19,850 bases of DNA, taken from the NCBI GenBank assembly GCA_937892215.1, contig CALAVE010000078.1, positions 1 through 19,850 on the forward strand, read 5' to 3'. This DNA is from an uncultured Porphyromonadaceae bacterium. Its GTDB lineage: Bacteria > Bacteroidota > Bacteroidia > Bacteroidales > Muribaculaceae. Shown here in pieces: positions 6,576 to 13,912 of the stretch (position 1 is the first letter of the stretch; every line of letters starts with the position of its first letter). The notes beneath the pieces were generated by a model that was not told where the DNA came from, did not search any database, and saw only the letters and a list, made by a program, of their open reading frames with translations. The position numbers and the translations under genes were made by a program.

Positions 6576-7331
6576 ATGAGAAAACTACTATTTTTAGCAA
6601 CACTGATTGCAATTCCGTTAGTCTTTTGGTCCTGCGGAGGTGATGATGGAGACAAAGACGAGCCAAGCACGTCTAAATCTTCTCTATTAGACGAAGAGTC
6701 TGCAAAGTTTGTTGGGGCATGGGATGTCGAGGTTGGTGCCTATAGCCATTATTTCATTTTTTTCCCAAATGGAAAGGCTGTGCGTGATCAAACAAATAGG
6801 GGGCACTGGCAATTTAATAAAGTGACTTCAGTCTTAGCAACAGATATTGATTTGTGGCAATTTCAAGTTACTGCAATCTTTGAAAAGAGCTGGACAGGAA
6901 CAACAATTAACACGGGCAGAGGTGCTAATGCAAGTAAAAGGGATGATAATATCTATGTCAAAGAATTACTTAATTGTATCTCATTCAAACAAACTGATAA
7001 TAACGACCCATTCTACTTGACACCGGCAAGAGACTCGGGTGGCACTTATTTCACCACTTACTATTCAGCACACACGATACAATTTAGTGATATCACCCTC
7101 AACGATGACAAGATAACAGCAACAGCCCGTGTTTTATGGGATATTAGTGGATATAATAAAGACTTAAGATACCATTTCTATCGCAAAGTAACGTTCAAGA
7201 ATCCGTATTCTGACAAGCCAATTGTTGTTATTGAGAAGATGGAGGTTGAAGAAGACAGTTCTTCAAAATACACTATAACAGATTCAGGCGAATTGCCCGT
7301 TGGAGAGTACACAGGAAAATGGCTGTTCTGA
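6576..7331 (+). CDS. AT-rich surface lipoprotein of unknown function
   Basis: This encodes 251 residues from the ATG at 6576. An in-frame ATG at 6561 would add five residues that spoil the signal peptide. MRKLLFLATLIAIPLVFWSC is a lipoprotein signal with Cys20. It is followed by GGDDGDKDEPS, an acidic stretch like the signal that sends Bacteroidetes lipoproteins to the cell surface. The mature part begins FVGAWDVEVGAYSHYFIFFP-NGK, and its strand-rich pattern suggests a beta-barrel or lipocalin-like fold, but I do not recognise the family. Base composition is clearly more AT-rich than the operons on either side, which may reflect transfer. A weak -7-like AAACTTTG occurs at 6541-6548. Otherwise transcription would have to pass the terminator at 6499-6529. 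A terminator follows the gene at 7382. Confidence 0.75.
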   Translation: MRKLLFLATLIAIPLVFWSCGGDDGDKDEPSTSKSSLLDEESAKFVGAWDVEVGAYSHYFIFFPNGKAVRDQTNRGHWQFNKVTSVLATDIDLWQFQVTAIFEKSWTGTTINTGRGANASKRDDNIYVKELLNCISFKQTDNNDPFYLTPARDSGGTYFTTYYSAHTIQFSDITLNDDKITATARVLWDISGYNKDLRYHFYRKVTFKNPYSDKPIVVIEKMEVEEDSSSKYTITDSGELPVGEYTGKWLF

Positions 7332-7381
7332 GTTCTCTAAAGAGAAAAATCAGTGCAGCAAAATCACCCCCATTTAATAGT

Positions 7382-7417
7382 ACCGCCTGAGATTCGCATG
7401 GAATTCAGGCGGTTTAT
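7382..7417 (+). terminator. Terminator after the AT-rich lipoprotein gene
   Basis: ACCGCCTGA (7382-7390) and TCAGGCGGT (7405-7413) form a perfect 9 bp GC-rich stem followed by TTATT. It lies about 50 bp after the stop at 7331. The remaining spacer to 7558 holds a short palindrome (TGGCAA-A-TTGCCA, 7420-7432) and no gene that I can see. Confidence 0.65.
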
Positions 7418-7558
7418 TGTGGCAAATTGCCATTGCTTGCTAATCCAAAATTGTCATACTCAGCAAGTTCATAACATTAATATCTGCCTCCAGAGTTCTT
7501 AATTACTTTAGGTATTACTTTCACTTTGGATTTTCATCTATGTATTTGAGACCAGTCG

Positions 7559-7981
7559 TCAATGGGTTATTTCAGGGAAAAGAGAGGACACGGAGCCAAT
7601 GATGTCGGCCTTGGCATCACGCAGATACTGAAGGATTTTATCCTTGTCGATGGTGACCACATTGCCAAACATACCGAAAGAGAGCATCTTGGTCTGACCG
7701 TGGTAAGTGATTGTGGAAGTGCTGCACACCACATAGTTATGGTAGTCGATGTAAGAATCGACAAGCGGTTCGGTTACAGCACCTACGATTACGCGACTAA
7801 TGGCAGAGCCGATAGCACTTAATCCCTTATTTTGCGGCATATTCTCGTCGGAGAACTGGTTAACAGCCTTTTCCACCTGCTCGGTTACGGCCTGACAGTG
7901 CTGCTGACGGTCGGGGCGCGTGAAAGCCATAAGCAGAAACACACCAACGAGCAGCAAAGTGATAAATACAGTTTTTTTCAT
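7559..7981 (-). CDS. Small exported or membrane-anchored protein
   Basis: This encodes 140 residues. An N-terminal hydrophobic segment (about 4-20, VFITLLLVGVFLLMAF) acts as a signal peptide or anchor. A roughly 110-residue domain follows, with an amphipathic helix (QAVTEQVEKAVNQF), a Gly/Ile-rich segment (LSAIGSAISRVIVGAV) and a strand-rich part (YHNYVVCSTSTITYHGQTK, then LSFGMFGNVVTI). The general shape recalls small Bacteroidetes proteins filed under DUF4359, but I offer that only as a pointer. It follows the lipid kinase gene by 6 bp and is surely on its transcript, which suggests a membrane or envelope role. No signature residues for an enzyme are visible. Confidence 0.7.
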   Translation of the reverse strand: MKKTVFITLLLVGVFLLMAFTRPDRQQHCQAVTEQVEKAVNQFSDENMPQNKGLSAIGSAISRVIVGAVTEPLVDSYIDYHNYVVCSTSTITYHGQTKMLSFGMFGNVVTIDKDKILQYLRDAKADIIGSVSSLFPEITH

Positions 7982-7987
7982 AACGGT

Positions 7988-8887
7988 TCAAATTTTTCGT
8001 TTGGGATTATCTGGAATCACTATCTTTATTCCGGCCGGATGAATCTTGATATCCAAATCAGCCGGCATAATCATGGGTTCGCCGTCGAGGTGCATGACCT
8101 CTTCAAATGGACGGCGAATAGTGAGATGCGAAGTCCTCATAGTCTTCACATAGAGGTCCTTATCTATCTTCTTGGCGAATAGTAACGCGCCCAGCACCGG
8201 TGTGGCCAGCGGATTGAAGGGGTGAATCACCGTGACATCTATCATTCCGTCCTGCATACTGGCATGAGGGGCGATGAAGGCGTTGTTACCATACTGCGCG
8301 GCATTACCGCAGGCAATGACAAAAGCCCGCTCGGTGACAGTCTGCCCATTGATATCGATGGTGTATTCACGCGGTTTGTATGAGATGTACTCAGAGAGTG
8401 TTTTCTTGACGTAAGTGACGAGTCCCCGTGAGCCGGCCTGGGCGAACTTGTGGGCTACCCAGGCATCGAATCCCATGCCGCAGGTGCAGAAGAACGGGGT
8501 GTCGTTGACAGAACAATAGTCGAAATCCTCCACGTGGAAATCAGTAACTATCTTGAGAGCCTTCTTCACATTGAGCGGAATGCCCAAATGCCTGGCGAGC
8601 CCGTTTCCTGAGCCACAGGGGATAATGGCGAGAGGCACATCGGTGTGACGAAGTCCACAGGCTGCGCCGTTAACGGTACCGTCCCCACCGACGGCAAGCA
8701 CCATATTGGCACCTTGCGAGACAGCCTCGGCTGCAAAACGCTCGGCGTCACCTTCTGCCTGAACGATACGAGTGACAACTTCATACTTTGATTCCGGCAT
8801 AGCCTCGGCAATACGCTCAGGAATGGAATCTTTGCTACCAGTCCCGGACTTGGGATTGATAATGGCAATAACTCTAATCTTGTCCAT
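7988..8887 (-). CDS. Diacylglycerol kinase-family lipid kinase (YegS/BmrU type)
   Basis: This encodes 299 residues. The diacylglycerol-kinase catalytic domain is complete: the opening INPKSGTGSKD (10-20), the nucleotide-binding GGDGTVNGAA (67-76), PCGSGNGLARHLGIP (90-104), and the C-terminal DGMIDVTVIHPF and HLDGEP motifs that place metal- and substrate-binding acids. Family members are soluble or peripheral membrane enzymes that phosphorylate lipids such as diacylglycerol or phosphatidylglycerol, using ATP; the substrate here is unknown. The next gene follows after only 6 bp. The start cannot be moved downstream without losing the first strand (IRVIAIINPKSG). The promoter therefore predicts a leader of only a few nucleotides. 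Confidence 0.9.
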   Translation of the reverse strand: MDKIRVIAIINPKSGTGSKDSIPERIAEAMPESKYEVVTRIVQAEGDAERFAAEAVSQGANMVLAVGGDGTVNGAACGLRHTDVPLAIIPCGSGNGLARHLGIPLNVKKALKIVTDFHVEDFDYCSVNDTPFFCTCGMGFDAWVAHKFAQAGSRGLVTYVKKTLSEYISYKPREYTIDINGQTVTERAFVIACGNAAQYGNNAFIAPHASMQDGMIDVTVIHPFNPLATPVLGALLFAKKIDKDLYVKTMRTSHLTIRRPFEEVMHLDGEPMIMPADLDIKIHPAGIKIVIPDNPKRKI

Positions 8888-8894
8888 AGTGAGG

Positions 8895-8925
8895 CAAAGT
8901 TAAGAAAAAAAGTGATAGGTGCAAA
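8895..8925 (-). promoter_or_regulatory. Promoter of the lipid kinase operon
   Basis: On the minus strand TTTG (8925-8922) and TAACTTTG (8902-8895) are 19 bp apart, an excellent match to the Bacteroidota consensus. The expected transcription start is near 8888-8891, directly in front of the ATG at 8887. Confidence 0.75.
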
Positions 8926-8963
8926 ATGGATTGTGGATTCGTGCGGGGCAACATTAAGGATAT

Positions 8964-8995
8964 TCTGCCCCGATATTCAGGCTCTGCCCCGATAT
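8964..8995 (+). repeat. 13-bp direct repeat pair upstream of the lipid kinase promoter
   Basis: TCTGCCCCGATAT occurs at 8964-8976 and again, identically, at 8983-8995 (19 bp period). Its TGCCCCG core can also pair with CGGGGCA at 8944-8950. It lies between the kinase promoter and the rpmE2 stop. Confidence 0.7.
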
Positions 8996-9005
8996 AGCGA
9001 AAGAT

Positions 9006-9033
9006 AAGTGCGGCCCCGTCAGGAGTCGCACTT
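9006..9033 (-). terminator. Possible rpmE2 terminator
   Basis: The perfect 7 bp arms AAGTGCG and CGCACTT (9006-9012 with 9027-9033) lie about 30 bp after the rpmE2 stop on the minus strand. The trailing sequence ATCTTTCG is only weakly U-rich, so this is tentative. Confidence 0.4.
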
Positions 9034-9063
9034 TCAAAATGGTCGTTATCGTCATGAAAAGAA

Positions 9064-9321
9064 TTAATTCTTCTTTTTGCGGTCGCCATAACGGCTGAGG
9101 AACTTGTCCACGCGTCCGGCGGTGTCGACGAGTTTCTGCTTTCCGGTGAAGAACGGGTGAGACGAACTGGTGATTTCAAGTTTTACCAGTGGATAAGTTT
9201 TTCCGTCAACTTCAATAGTCTCTTTGGAAGCAACAGTGGAACGGGTGATGAACACCTCTTCGTTAGACATATCCTTGAATGCTACTTCGCGATAATTCTC
9301 GGGATGAATACCTTTTTTCAT
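9064..9321 (-). CDS. rpmE2: Ribosomal protein L31, type B
   Basis: This encodes 85 residues starting MKKGIHPENYREVAFKDMSN, with the conserved HPFFTGKQKLVDTAGRVDKF segment near the C-terminus. The Cys residues that bind zinc in type A L31 are absent, and the acidic insertion region of type B is present. L31 sits on the large ribosomal subunit and bridges to the small one. The frame is open upstream to 9399, but the promoter predicts a start near 9390, and the homologous N-terminus fixes the start at 9321. The gene appears monocistronic and is divergent from the PHP phosphatase gene. The roughly 70-nt leader could hold autoregulatory structure, but I see none that is convincing. Confidence 0.93.
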   Translation of the reverse strand: MKKGIHPENYREVAFKDMSNEEVFITRSTVASKETIEVDGKTYPLVKLEITSSSHPFFTGKQKLVDTAGRVDKFLSRYGDRKKKN

Positions 9322-9396
9322 TGTTATGTTATCGTTTTTTAATGTTTTACGTAATGAGCAAGGCGTTAGTAAGACACCTTCACTTGTAATGGCGTG

Positions 9397-9427
9397 CAAA
9401 GTTACAAATAAATTTTATAATGGCAAA
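9397..9427 (-). promoter_or_regulatory. rpmE2 promoter
   Basis: The minus strand TTTG (9427-9424) and TAACTTTG (9404-9397) are 19 bp apart, an excellent match to the consensus. The predicted start near 9390 gives a leader of about 70 nt. Confidence 0.75.
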
Positions 9428-9463
9428 CGATTTTTCAAAAGAAAGACAAATAATTATTTCCAA

Positions 9464-9497
9464 ATTGCCGATAAAAGAGTAAAACTTATTAAATTTG
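9464..9497 (+). promoter_or_regulatory. Promoter of the PHP phosphatase gene
   Basis: TTG at 9465-9467 and TAAATTTG at 9490-9497, with 22 bp spacing, fit the consensus with a slightly long spacer. The predicted start near 9503 gives a leader of about 18 nt. It is divergent from the rpmE2 promoter. Confidence 0.65.
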
Positions 9498-9520
9498 CAA
9501 ACTGAATTAAAGCAAAGAAT

Positions 9521-10282
9521 ATGTTCAATTTTTTCAACAAGAAAAAGGAGCCGGTGAAGTTGTTCTACACGACCGATGTTCACAGCCATATACTGCCCGG
9601 CATAGACCACGGTTCACAGAGCGTGGAGCAGTCGCTGGAGATGCTGGAGGCGGAAATAGCGATGGGAATAAGCCGCGTGATGGGAACGTCGCACGTGACG
9701 GCAGAGACATTTGAGAACACTCCGGCTACCATCAAGGCATCGTGTACGATACTGCGCGAGGCAATCGCCGAACACGGGCTACCGATAACCATAGAGCCAT
9801 CGGCAGAATACAGAATAGACGAGTACTGGGATAAAGAATACGAAGCCGGCCACATCCTGCCCCTACCCGGCAACTGGCTTCTGATGGAAAATTCGTTCCA
9901 ACAGGAGTTGCTGGAACTGGACCAACTCATGTTTGACATCCAGTGCAAGGGCTACAGGCCAATTCTGGCGCACCCTGAGCGATACTCATACTATCACTAC
10001 CGTCGCAACCGGTACGAGACGTTGCATAACGCCGGTGTGAAATTTCAGGTGAATCTGCTTTCGCTTGCTGGCTACTTTGGGCATCATGCCAAGGACATAG
10101 CCATGTGGCTGATAGAGAGCAACATGGTGGATATGCTGGGCAGTGACATGCACAACATGACACATGCAGAAGTGATTCAAGATTACCTTAGAAGCAAAGA
10201 GTGGGCAAAGATTGCCAAGCGCCTGGAGCCGCACATCATTAACGACGAGGTGCGATATCGGCCCCTGTCTGTGACAGAATAA
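9521..10282 (+). CDS. PHP-type protein tyrosine phosphatase (YwqE/CpsB family)
   Basis: This encodes 253 residues. The PHP metal-site motifs appear in order: DVHSHILPGIDHGS (19-32; His21, His23), TSHV (His58), EPSAEYRID (Glu92, Glu96), LAHPERY (His151) and GSDMHN (Asp209, His211). In the family, enzymes such as YwqE and Cps4B dephosphorylate bacterial tyrosine kinases that control exopolysaccharide export. The usual DDG in the first motif is DHG here, with His30 in place of the second Asp. No signal peptide is present, so it is cytoplasmic. No capsule genes lie in this window, so the target is unknown. The gene is a single unit and converges on the cytidylate-kinase-like gene with a 15 bp gap. 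Confidence 0.87.
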   Translation: MFNFFNKKKEPVKLFYTTDVHSHILPGIDHGSQSVEQSLEMLEAEIAMGISRVMGTSHVTAETFENTPATIKASCTILREAIAEHGLPITIEPSAEYRIDEYWDKEYEAGHILPLPGNWLLMENSFQQELLELDQLMFDIQCKGYRPILAHPERYSYYHYRRNRYETLHNAGVKFQVNLLSLAGYFGHHAKDIAMWLIESNMVDMLGSDMHNMTHAEVIQDYLRSKEWAKIAKRLEPHIINDEVRYRPLSVTE

Positions 10283-10297
10283 CGATACGCCCGGCCA

Positions 10298-10957
10298 CTA
10301 CCGGTTAATGGGCGCGAGTCGCATCCGTATGTAGTGGGTAATGAGACTTGCCGCGGCATCGACACCAAGTTTGGACACATCAACGCAAAGGTCATAGGAG
10401 GCTGAATCGCCCCATCGCTTTCCTGTGTAGAAGTTATAATAGTCGGCACGCTGCCGATTCTTCTTCTGAGTCATTTTTACGGCTTCGTCGCGCGTGGCAC
10501 AATCGCCGCGTGCAATCATGCGCTCTACCCTATTGGTGAGCGAGTCGCGAATGAATACACTTATCACATTAGTGTGATTGCGCAGGATAAAGTCGGCAGT
10601 CCGGCCAACGATTACACATGGTCCTTTCTCGGCAAGTTCAACAATAACCTCGCTCTGGGCACGATAGACACTATCATCGGTCTGCGGCGTGTTGCCCACA
10701 TAGAGCGCGTTCCCGCTGAATCCGAAATTGAAGGCCAGCAAGTTAGAAAATGAGTGGGGCGTCTTTTCGTCGGCCGACTCAAAAACATCGGGGCACACCC
10801 CGCTTGACTTGGCGGCTTCGGTGAGCAGTTCCTTGTCATAGTAAGGGATGTCGAGGGCGGCCGCGACCAACTTGCCTATTTCGCGCGCGCCGCATCCAAA
10901 TTCGCGGCCAATGGTTACAACGTAGGCGGCCTGCGAGCCTGAGGGGTTACTGTTCAT
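10298..10957 (-). CDS. Cytidylate kinase-like family protein
   Basis: This encodes 219 residues from the ATG at 10957. The opening VVTIGREFGCGAREIGKLVA (14-33) matches the P-loop region of the cytidylate_kin_2 group. Typical later segments are IPYYDKELLTEAA, CVIVGRTADFIL, VFIRDSLTNRVERMI and the closing region YNFYTGKRWGDSASYDLC. The family is nucleotide-kinase-like; canonical Cmk phosphorylates CMP and dCMP. Proteins of this subgroup are often found in addition to canonical Cmk and their substrate is not established. The start codon lies inside the end of the upstream gene (11-nt overlap, ATGAACAGTAA), implying translational coupling. An in-frame ATG further upstream would overlap more deeply and is not needed. 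Confidence 0.85.
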   Translation of the reverse strand: MNSNPSGSQAAYVVTIGREFGCGAREIGKLVAAALDIPYYDKELLTEAAKSSGVCPDVFESADEKTPHSFSNLLAFNFGFSGNALYVGNTPQTDDSVYRAQSEVIVELAEKGPCVIVGRTADFILRNHTNVISVFIRDSLTNRVERMIARGDCATRDEAVKMTQKKNRQRADYYNFYTGKRWGDSASYDLCVDVSKLGVDAAASLITHYIRMRLAPINR

Positions 10958-11540
10958 TGTATTCGTGGTTTTGCGGCAGCAAATTCTTACCGCCAATTAC
11001 GTATTCTGTCACATTCAGCAAGTTACCGTTCCAAGTGGCACGGAAGGTACTGGGATTGAGCGTTATGATTTCCGGGACAAACTCAAAGACGTGCTCGAGT
11101 CGCACGTTACCGCCGTGCTTCCTGAACAAAGCTTTGAAAATGCCTTTGCTCTGCTCGTTTTCAAGAATTATGAAATGTGCGCGGCCAATGTTCAGGTCGC
11201 CCTTGAACGCCTTACGCTGGTCCGGACTGAGCGAGAGCACGTCCTGCCCGATGACGGTAACCAGAGTATCGGAGCCTGACTGTTGCAGCACGAGCGAATA
11301 GACGCTATGGTCAACGTCGGAATCGGCCAAAGCGGTGAGGTATTTCTCCAGTTGAGCCGAGAGCGTTCCTTCAGGAAGGGCCTTGAAAACCACCTGCGGT
11401 ATGCGCACAAAATCAGTTTTCTCGGGCAACAGTTCACGCTGGTCGTCGGTAAGATAGACCGAAATAAGCACTTCCCTATCGGCGGCATGCGCGCAGTGGA
11501 GGGCGAGCGCCATCAGTGAAATGAGAAATAAGCGTTTCAT
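10947..11540 (-). CDS. Exported protein of unknown function
   Basis: This encodes 197 residues with a signal peptide (MKRLFLISLMALALHCAHA, probable cleavage AHA-A). The mature protein has no transmembrane helix and no lipobox after the cleavage site. It starts REVLISVYLTDDQRELLPEK and contains a helix-rich middle (SPDQRKAFKGDLNIGRAHFI) and a strand-rich C-terminal third ending VTEYVIGGKNLL. I do not recognise the family. It is the first gene of a two-gene unit and is translationally coupled to the cytidylate-kinase-like gene, an odd pairing of a periplasmic protein with a cytoplasmic nucleotide-kinase-like one. A strong promoter precedes it. Confidence 0.75.
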   Translation of the reverse strand: MKRLFLISLMALALHCAHAADREVLISVYLTDDQRELLPEKTDFVRIPQVVFKALPEGTLSAQLEKYLTALADSDVDHSVYSLVLQQSGSDTLVTVIGQDVLSLSPDQRKAFKGDLNIGRAHFIILENEQSKGIFKALFRKHGGNVRLEHVFEFVPEIITLNPSTFRATWNGNLLNVTEYVIGGKNLLPQNHEYNEQ

Positions 11541-11595
11541 AGCAAGGATACAATTAGGCGGTTACTGAAAATCAATAATAACAACGGATTTGCGG

Positions 11596-11626
11596 CAAAA
11601 TTAATGAAATTTATTCATTCTGCAAA
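11596..11626 (-). promoter_or_regulatory. Promoter of the exported protein / kinase-like pair
   Basis: The minus strand TTTG (11626-11623) and TAATTTTG (11603-11596) are separated by 19 bp. The -33 box lies inside the last codons of the EamA transporter gene. The predicted start near 11590 gives a leader of about 50 nt. Confidence 0.75.
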
Positions 11627-12516
11627 TCAGATGATGTTTTCTCTGTATCAGGGAAAATGAGTAAAGTGACTGAGACAATAATGCATACAAATCCCAGGGC
11701 AATAAGCGCAGTGAAAGGCTCTTTGAACCAGAACACGCTGAAGAGCATAGCGGTGAGAGGCTCAAGCGCCCCAAGTATGGACGTGAGAGTGCTACCGACA
11801 GCCCTAAGTCCCACAACGAGCGTGAGATTAGACACCGCTGTGGGTATAAGTCCCAGCATAACGAGGCTGACGCCAACGCCAACCGTGGGAGGCGCGGCCA
11901 CCCCACCCTGCGTGAATGTGAAAAGCGACATGTAAACGACGCTGAGAGCAAACACCCAGAACGTTAGTTTGCTCGACTCCAGGTCATTTAACTTCATCTT
12001 AGGCACTAAAATCAGATAAATGGCATAAGTGAGACCTGAGAACAATTCTAGGGCGACCCCCTTGAGCGAAACATTGCCAGCCCCCTCATCGATTACCCCC
12101 GAGAGGAATACCACGCCCAGGACCGCGAGTAGAATGGCCAAGACGGTGCGCACCGTGGGACGCTCGCCAAAGAAGACCATCATAATGACGCAGGTGAATA
12201 TAGGGTATGAGAACTGGATAGTGGTTGCCGCTCCGCTGGAGAGGCATTTGTATCCTTCGAGCAAAGTGATAGCCGAAACTATATTAATGAGGGCAAGCAG
12301 AGAAATGCGCCAGAAGTGGCTTTTGGTTATAGAAAGGTCGCACTTGTAATACTTCATCACAAGAAATATCACAATAGAGGCGATAAGGAAACGATAGACT
12401 ATAACACTGGGAGTGTCCATGCCAGCGTTCTGCGCGGGAATGGAGAAGAGAGGAATCATGCCGAAGGTGGCACTGGAAACCATTGCCGCGAAGAGCCCTT
12501 TAGTGCGTTGTTTCAT
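11611..12516 (-). CDS. EamA/DMT-family transporter
   Basis: This encodes 301 residues, nearly all hydrophobic, with about ten transmembrane helices in two homologous EamA halves (about 8-137 and 150-288). Typical features are a first helix with SATFGMIPLFS, YRFLIAS, the end-of-half pattern SGAATTIQFSYPIFTCVIMM followed by GERPT, and the second-half counterpart LGALEPLTAMLFSVFWFKEP. Members export or import small metabolites such as amino acids or nucleotide precursors across the inner membrane; the substrate cannot be read from sequence. It follows the nqr operon by about 100 bp with a hairpin between them. No separate promoter of the Bacteroidota type is evident before it, so some read-through from nqr is possible. 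Confidence 0.88.
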   Translation of the reverse strand: MKQRTKGLFAAMVSSATFGMIPLFSIPAQNAGMDTPSVIVYRFLIASIVIFLVMKYYKCDLSITKSHFWRISLLALINIVSAITLLEGYKCLSSGAATTIQFSYPIFTCVIMMVFFGERPTVRTVLAILLAVLGVVFLSGVIDEGAGNVSLKGVALELFSGLTYAIYLILVPKMKLNDLESSKLTFWVFALSVVYMSLFTFTQGGVAAPPTVGVGVSLVMLGLIPTAVSNLTLVVGLRAVGSTLTSILGALEPLTAMLFSVFWFKEPFTALIALGFVCIIVSVTLLIFPDTEKTSSDLQNE

Positions 12517-12548
12517 TTCAGAGAGTGTTTATGCATTAATTTTAAGAA

Positions 12549-12582
12549 GATAATGGAGAGCGACTTGAAACTCTCCATTATC
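12549..12582 (-). terminator. Hairpin terminator at the end of the nqr operon
   Basis: GATAATGGAGAG (12549-12560) and CTCTCCATTATC (12571-12582) form a perfect 12 bp stem with a 10-nt loop, 34 bp after the nqrF stop. On the minus strand it is followed by TTCTTAAAATTAA, an imperfect U tract, so termination may be partial. Confidence 0.65.
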
Positions 12583-12616
12583 GTGGTATATCATGTGAGT
12601 TGCCACACACATGCGG

Positions 12617-13912
12617 TTATCCGAAATTATCGTAATGAATCGACTCAGGGTCAACGCCGAGCGAGTCGAGCAAGTCGTTGACGGTCTTGCTCATCATTGC
12701 GGGGCCGCACATGTAATACTCACAGTCTTCCGGAGCCGGATGGCTGTTGAGATAAGTCTGTCCCATGACAGGAGCCACAAAACCGGCCACATACTTAACG
12801 CCAGCCTCATCGGCTGCGGGGTCGGGACGGTCGAGAGCCAAATGGAAATGGAAATTGGGGAAATCCTTTTCCAATTGAAGGAAATCTTCGAGATAGAACA
12901 CCTCGCTGAGCGAACGTGCCCCGTAGAAATAGTGCATCTCGCGGTCGCGGGTGTTGAGCGTGCGAGTCATGTGCATAATCTGCGCACGCAGAGGAGCCAT
13001 ACCGGCACCGCCACCTACCCAAATCATTTCCTTCTTGGAGTCAAAAATGGGATGGAAATCACCATAAGGGCCGCTCATAATCACCTTGTCGCCAGGCTTT
13101 AGCGAGAAGATGTAACTTGAAGCGATGCCCGGCATCACATCCTGGAAACCCACTTCAGGCTTGGGCTTGAAAGGTGGCGTGGCGATACGCACCGTGAGCA
13201 TAAAGCGGTCGCCCTCGGCGGGATAGTTGGCCATAGAATAGGCGCGTACAGTGGGCTCGGTGTTCTTGCACTTGAGCGAGAACATATCATACTTTTCCCA
13301 CGTGGGCAGATACTCACCGAGCGAGGCCTTGTCGATGTCCTTGTCATAGTCCATCTCGTAGGCCGGAATACGGATTTGCGCATACGAACCCGGGATGAAG
13401 TCCATGTGCTCACCCGGTGGCAGAGCCACAATAAACTCCTTAATGAACGAGGACACTAGACTATTGCTCACCACAGTACACTCATATTCCTTAACTTCGA
13501 GTACGGAATCGGGGACTTGAATCTTAAGATTATCCTTAACTTTCACCTGGCAACCGAGTCGCCAGTGATTCTGCTGCTCCTTGCGCGAAAAGTGGACGGT
13601 CTCGGTGGGAAGTATGTCACCCCCACCCTCAAGGACCTGCACACGGCACTGTCCGCAACTTCCCTTTCCACCGCATGCACTGCTGAGCATAACGCCGCCG
13701 CCGTGAAGAGTGTTGAGCAAAGTGGAGCCGGTATCGACCTCAAGAGTACGCTTGCCGTCGTTGATATCAATTTTCACCTTGCCCGTAGCCACCATATAGT
13801 GTCGCGCCACAAGAAGAAGCACGACAAGCAAGAGTGTTACGATAAGGAAAACTACCGCGCTGGATAAGACCGTGAGGCCTGCTGTATCTAATAACATCAT
13901 TGTAGTAATCAT
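12617..13912 (-). CDS. nqrF: Na+-NQR subunit F, NADH dehydrogenase with 2Fe-2S and FAD
   Basis: This encodes 431 residues. An N-terminal transmembrane helix (about 14-36) anchors a plant-type ferredoxin domain with Cys80, Cys86, Cys89 and Cys121 (CX5CX2C...C). It is followed by a ferredoxin-reductase domain: the FAD motif RAYSMAN (223-229), the NADH-binding GGGAGMAP (300-307) and CGP (402-404). It is the electron entry point: NADH to FAD to 2Fe-2S, then on to the other subunits. The start codon overlaps the nqrE stop by four bases (ATGA), implying coupled translation. All cofactor ligands are present and the length is that of the family. Confidence 0.97.
   Translation of the reverse strand: MITTMMLLDTAGLTVLSSAVVFLIVTLLLVVLLLVARHYMVATGKVKIDINDGKRTLEVDTGSTLLNTLHGGGVMLSSACGGKGSCGQCRVQVLEGGGDILPTETVHFSRKEQQNHWRLGCQVKVKDNLKIQVPDSVLEVKEYECTVVSNSLVSSFIKEFIVALPPGEHMDFIPGSYAQIRIPAYEMDYDKDIDKASLGEYLPTWEKYDMFSLKCKNTEPTVRAYSMANYPAEGDRFMLTVRIATPPFKPKPEVGFQDVMPGIASSYIFSLKPGDKVIMSGPYGDFHPIFDSKKEMIWVGGGAGMAPLRAQIMHMTRTLNTRDREMHYFYGARSLSEVFYLEDFLQLEKDFPNFHFHLALDRPDPAADEAGVKYVAGFVAPVMGQTYLNSHPAPEDCEYYMCGPAMMSKTVNDLLDSLGVDPESIHYDNFG

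Noticed and set aside
7420..7432. Palindrome TGGCAA-A-TTGCCA
   Set aside because: It is too short and common in AT-rich spacers to call an operator without a recognised regulator.
10288..10314. Small inverted repeat CGCCC/GGGCG between the convergent phosphatase and kinase-like genes
   Set aside because: A stem of only 5 bp, a long loop and no T tract make a terminator unconvincing.
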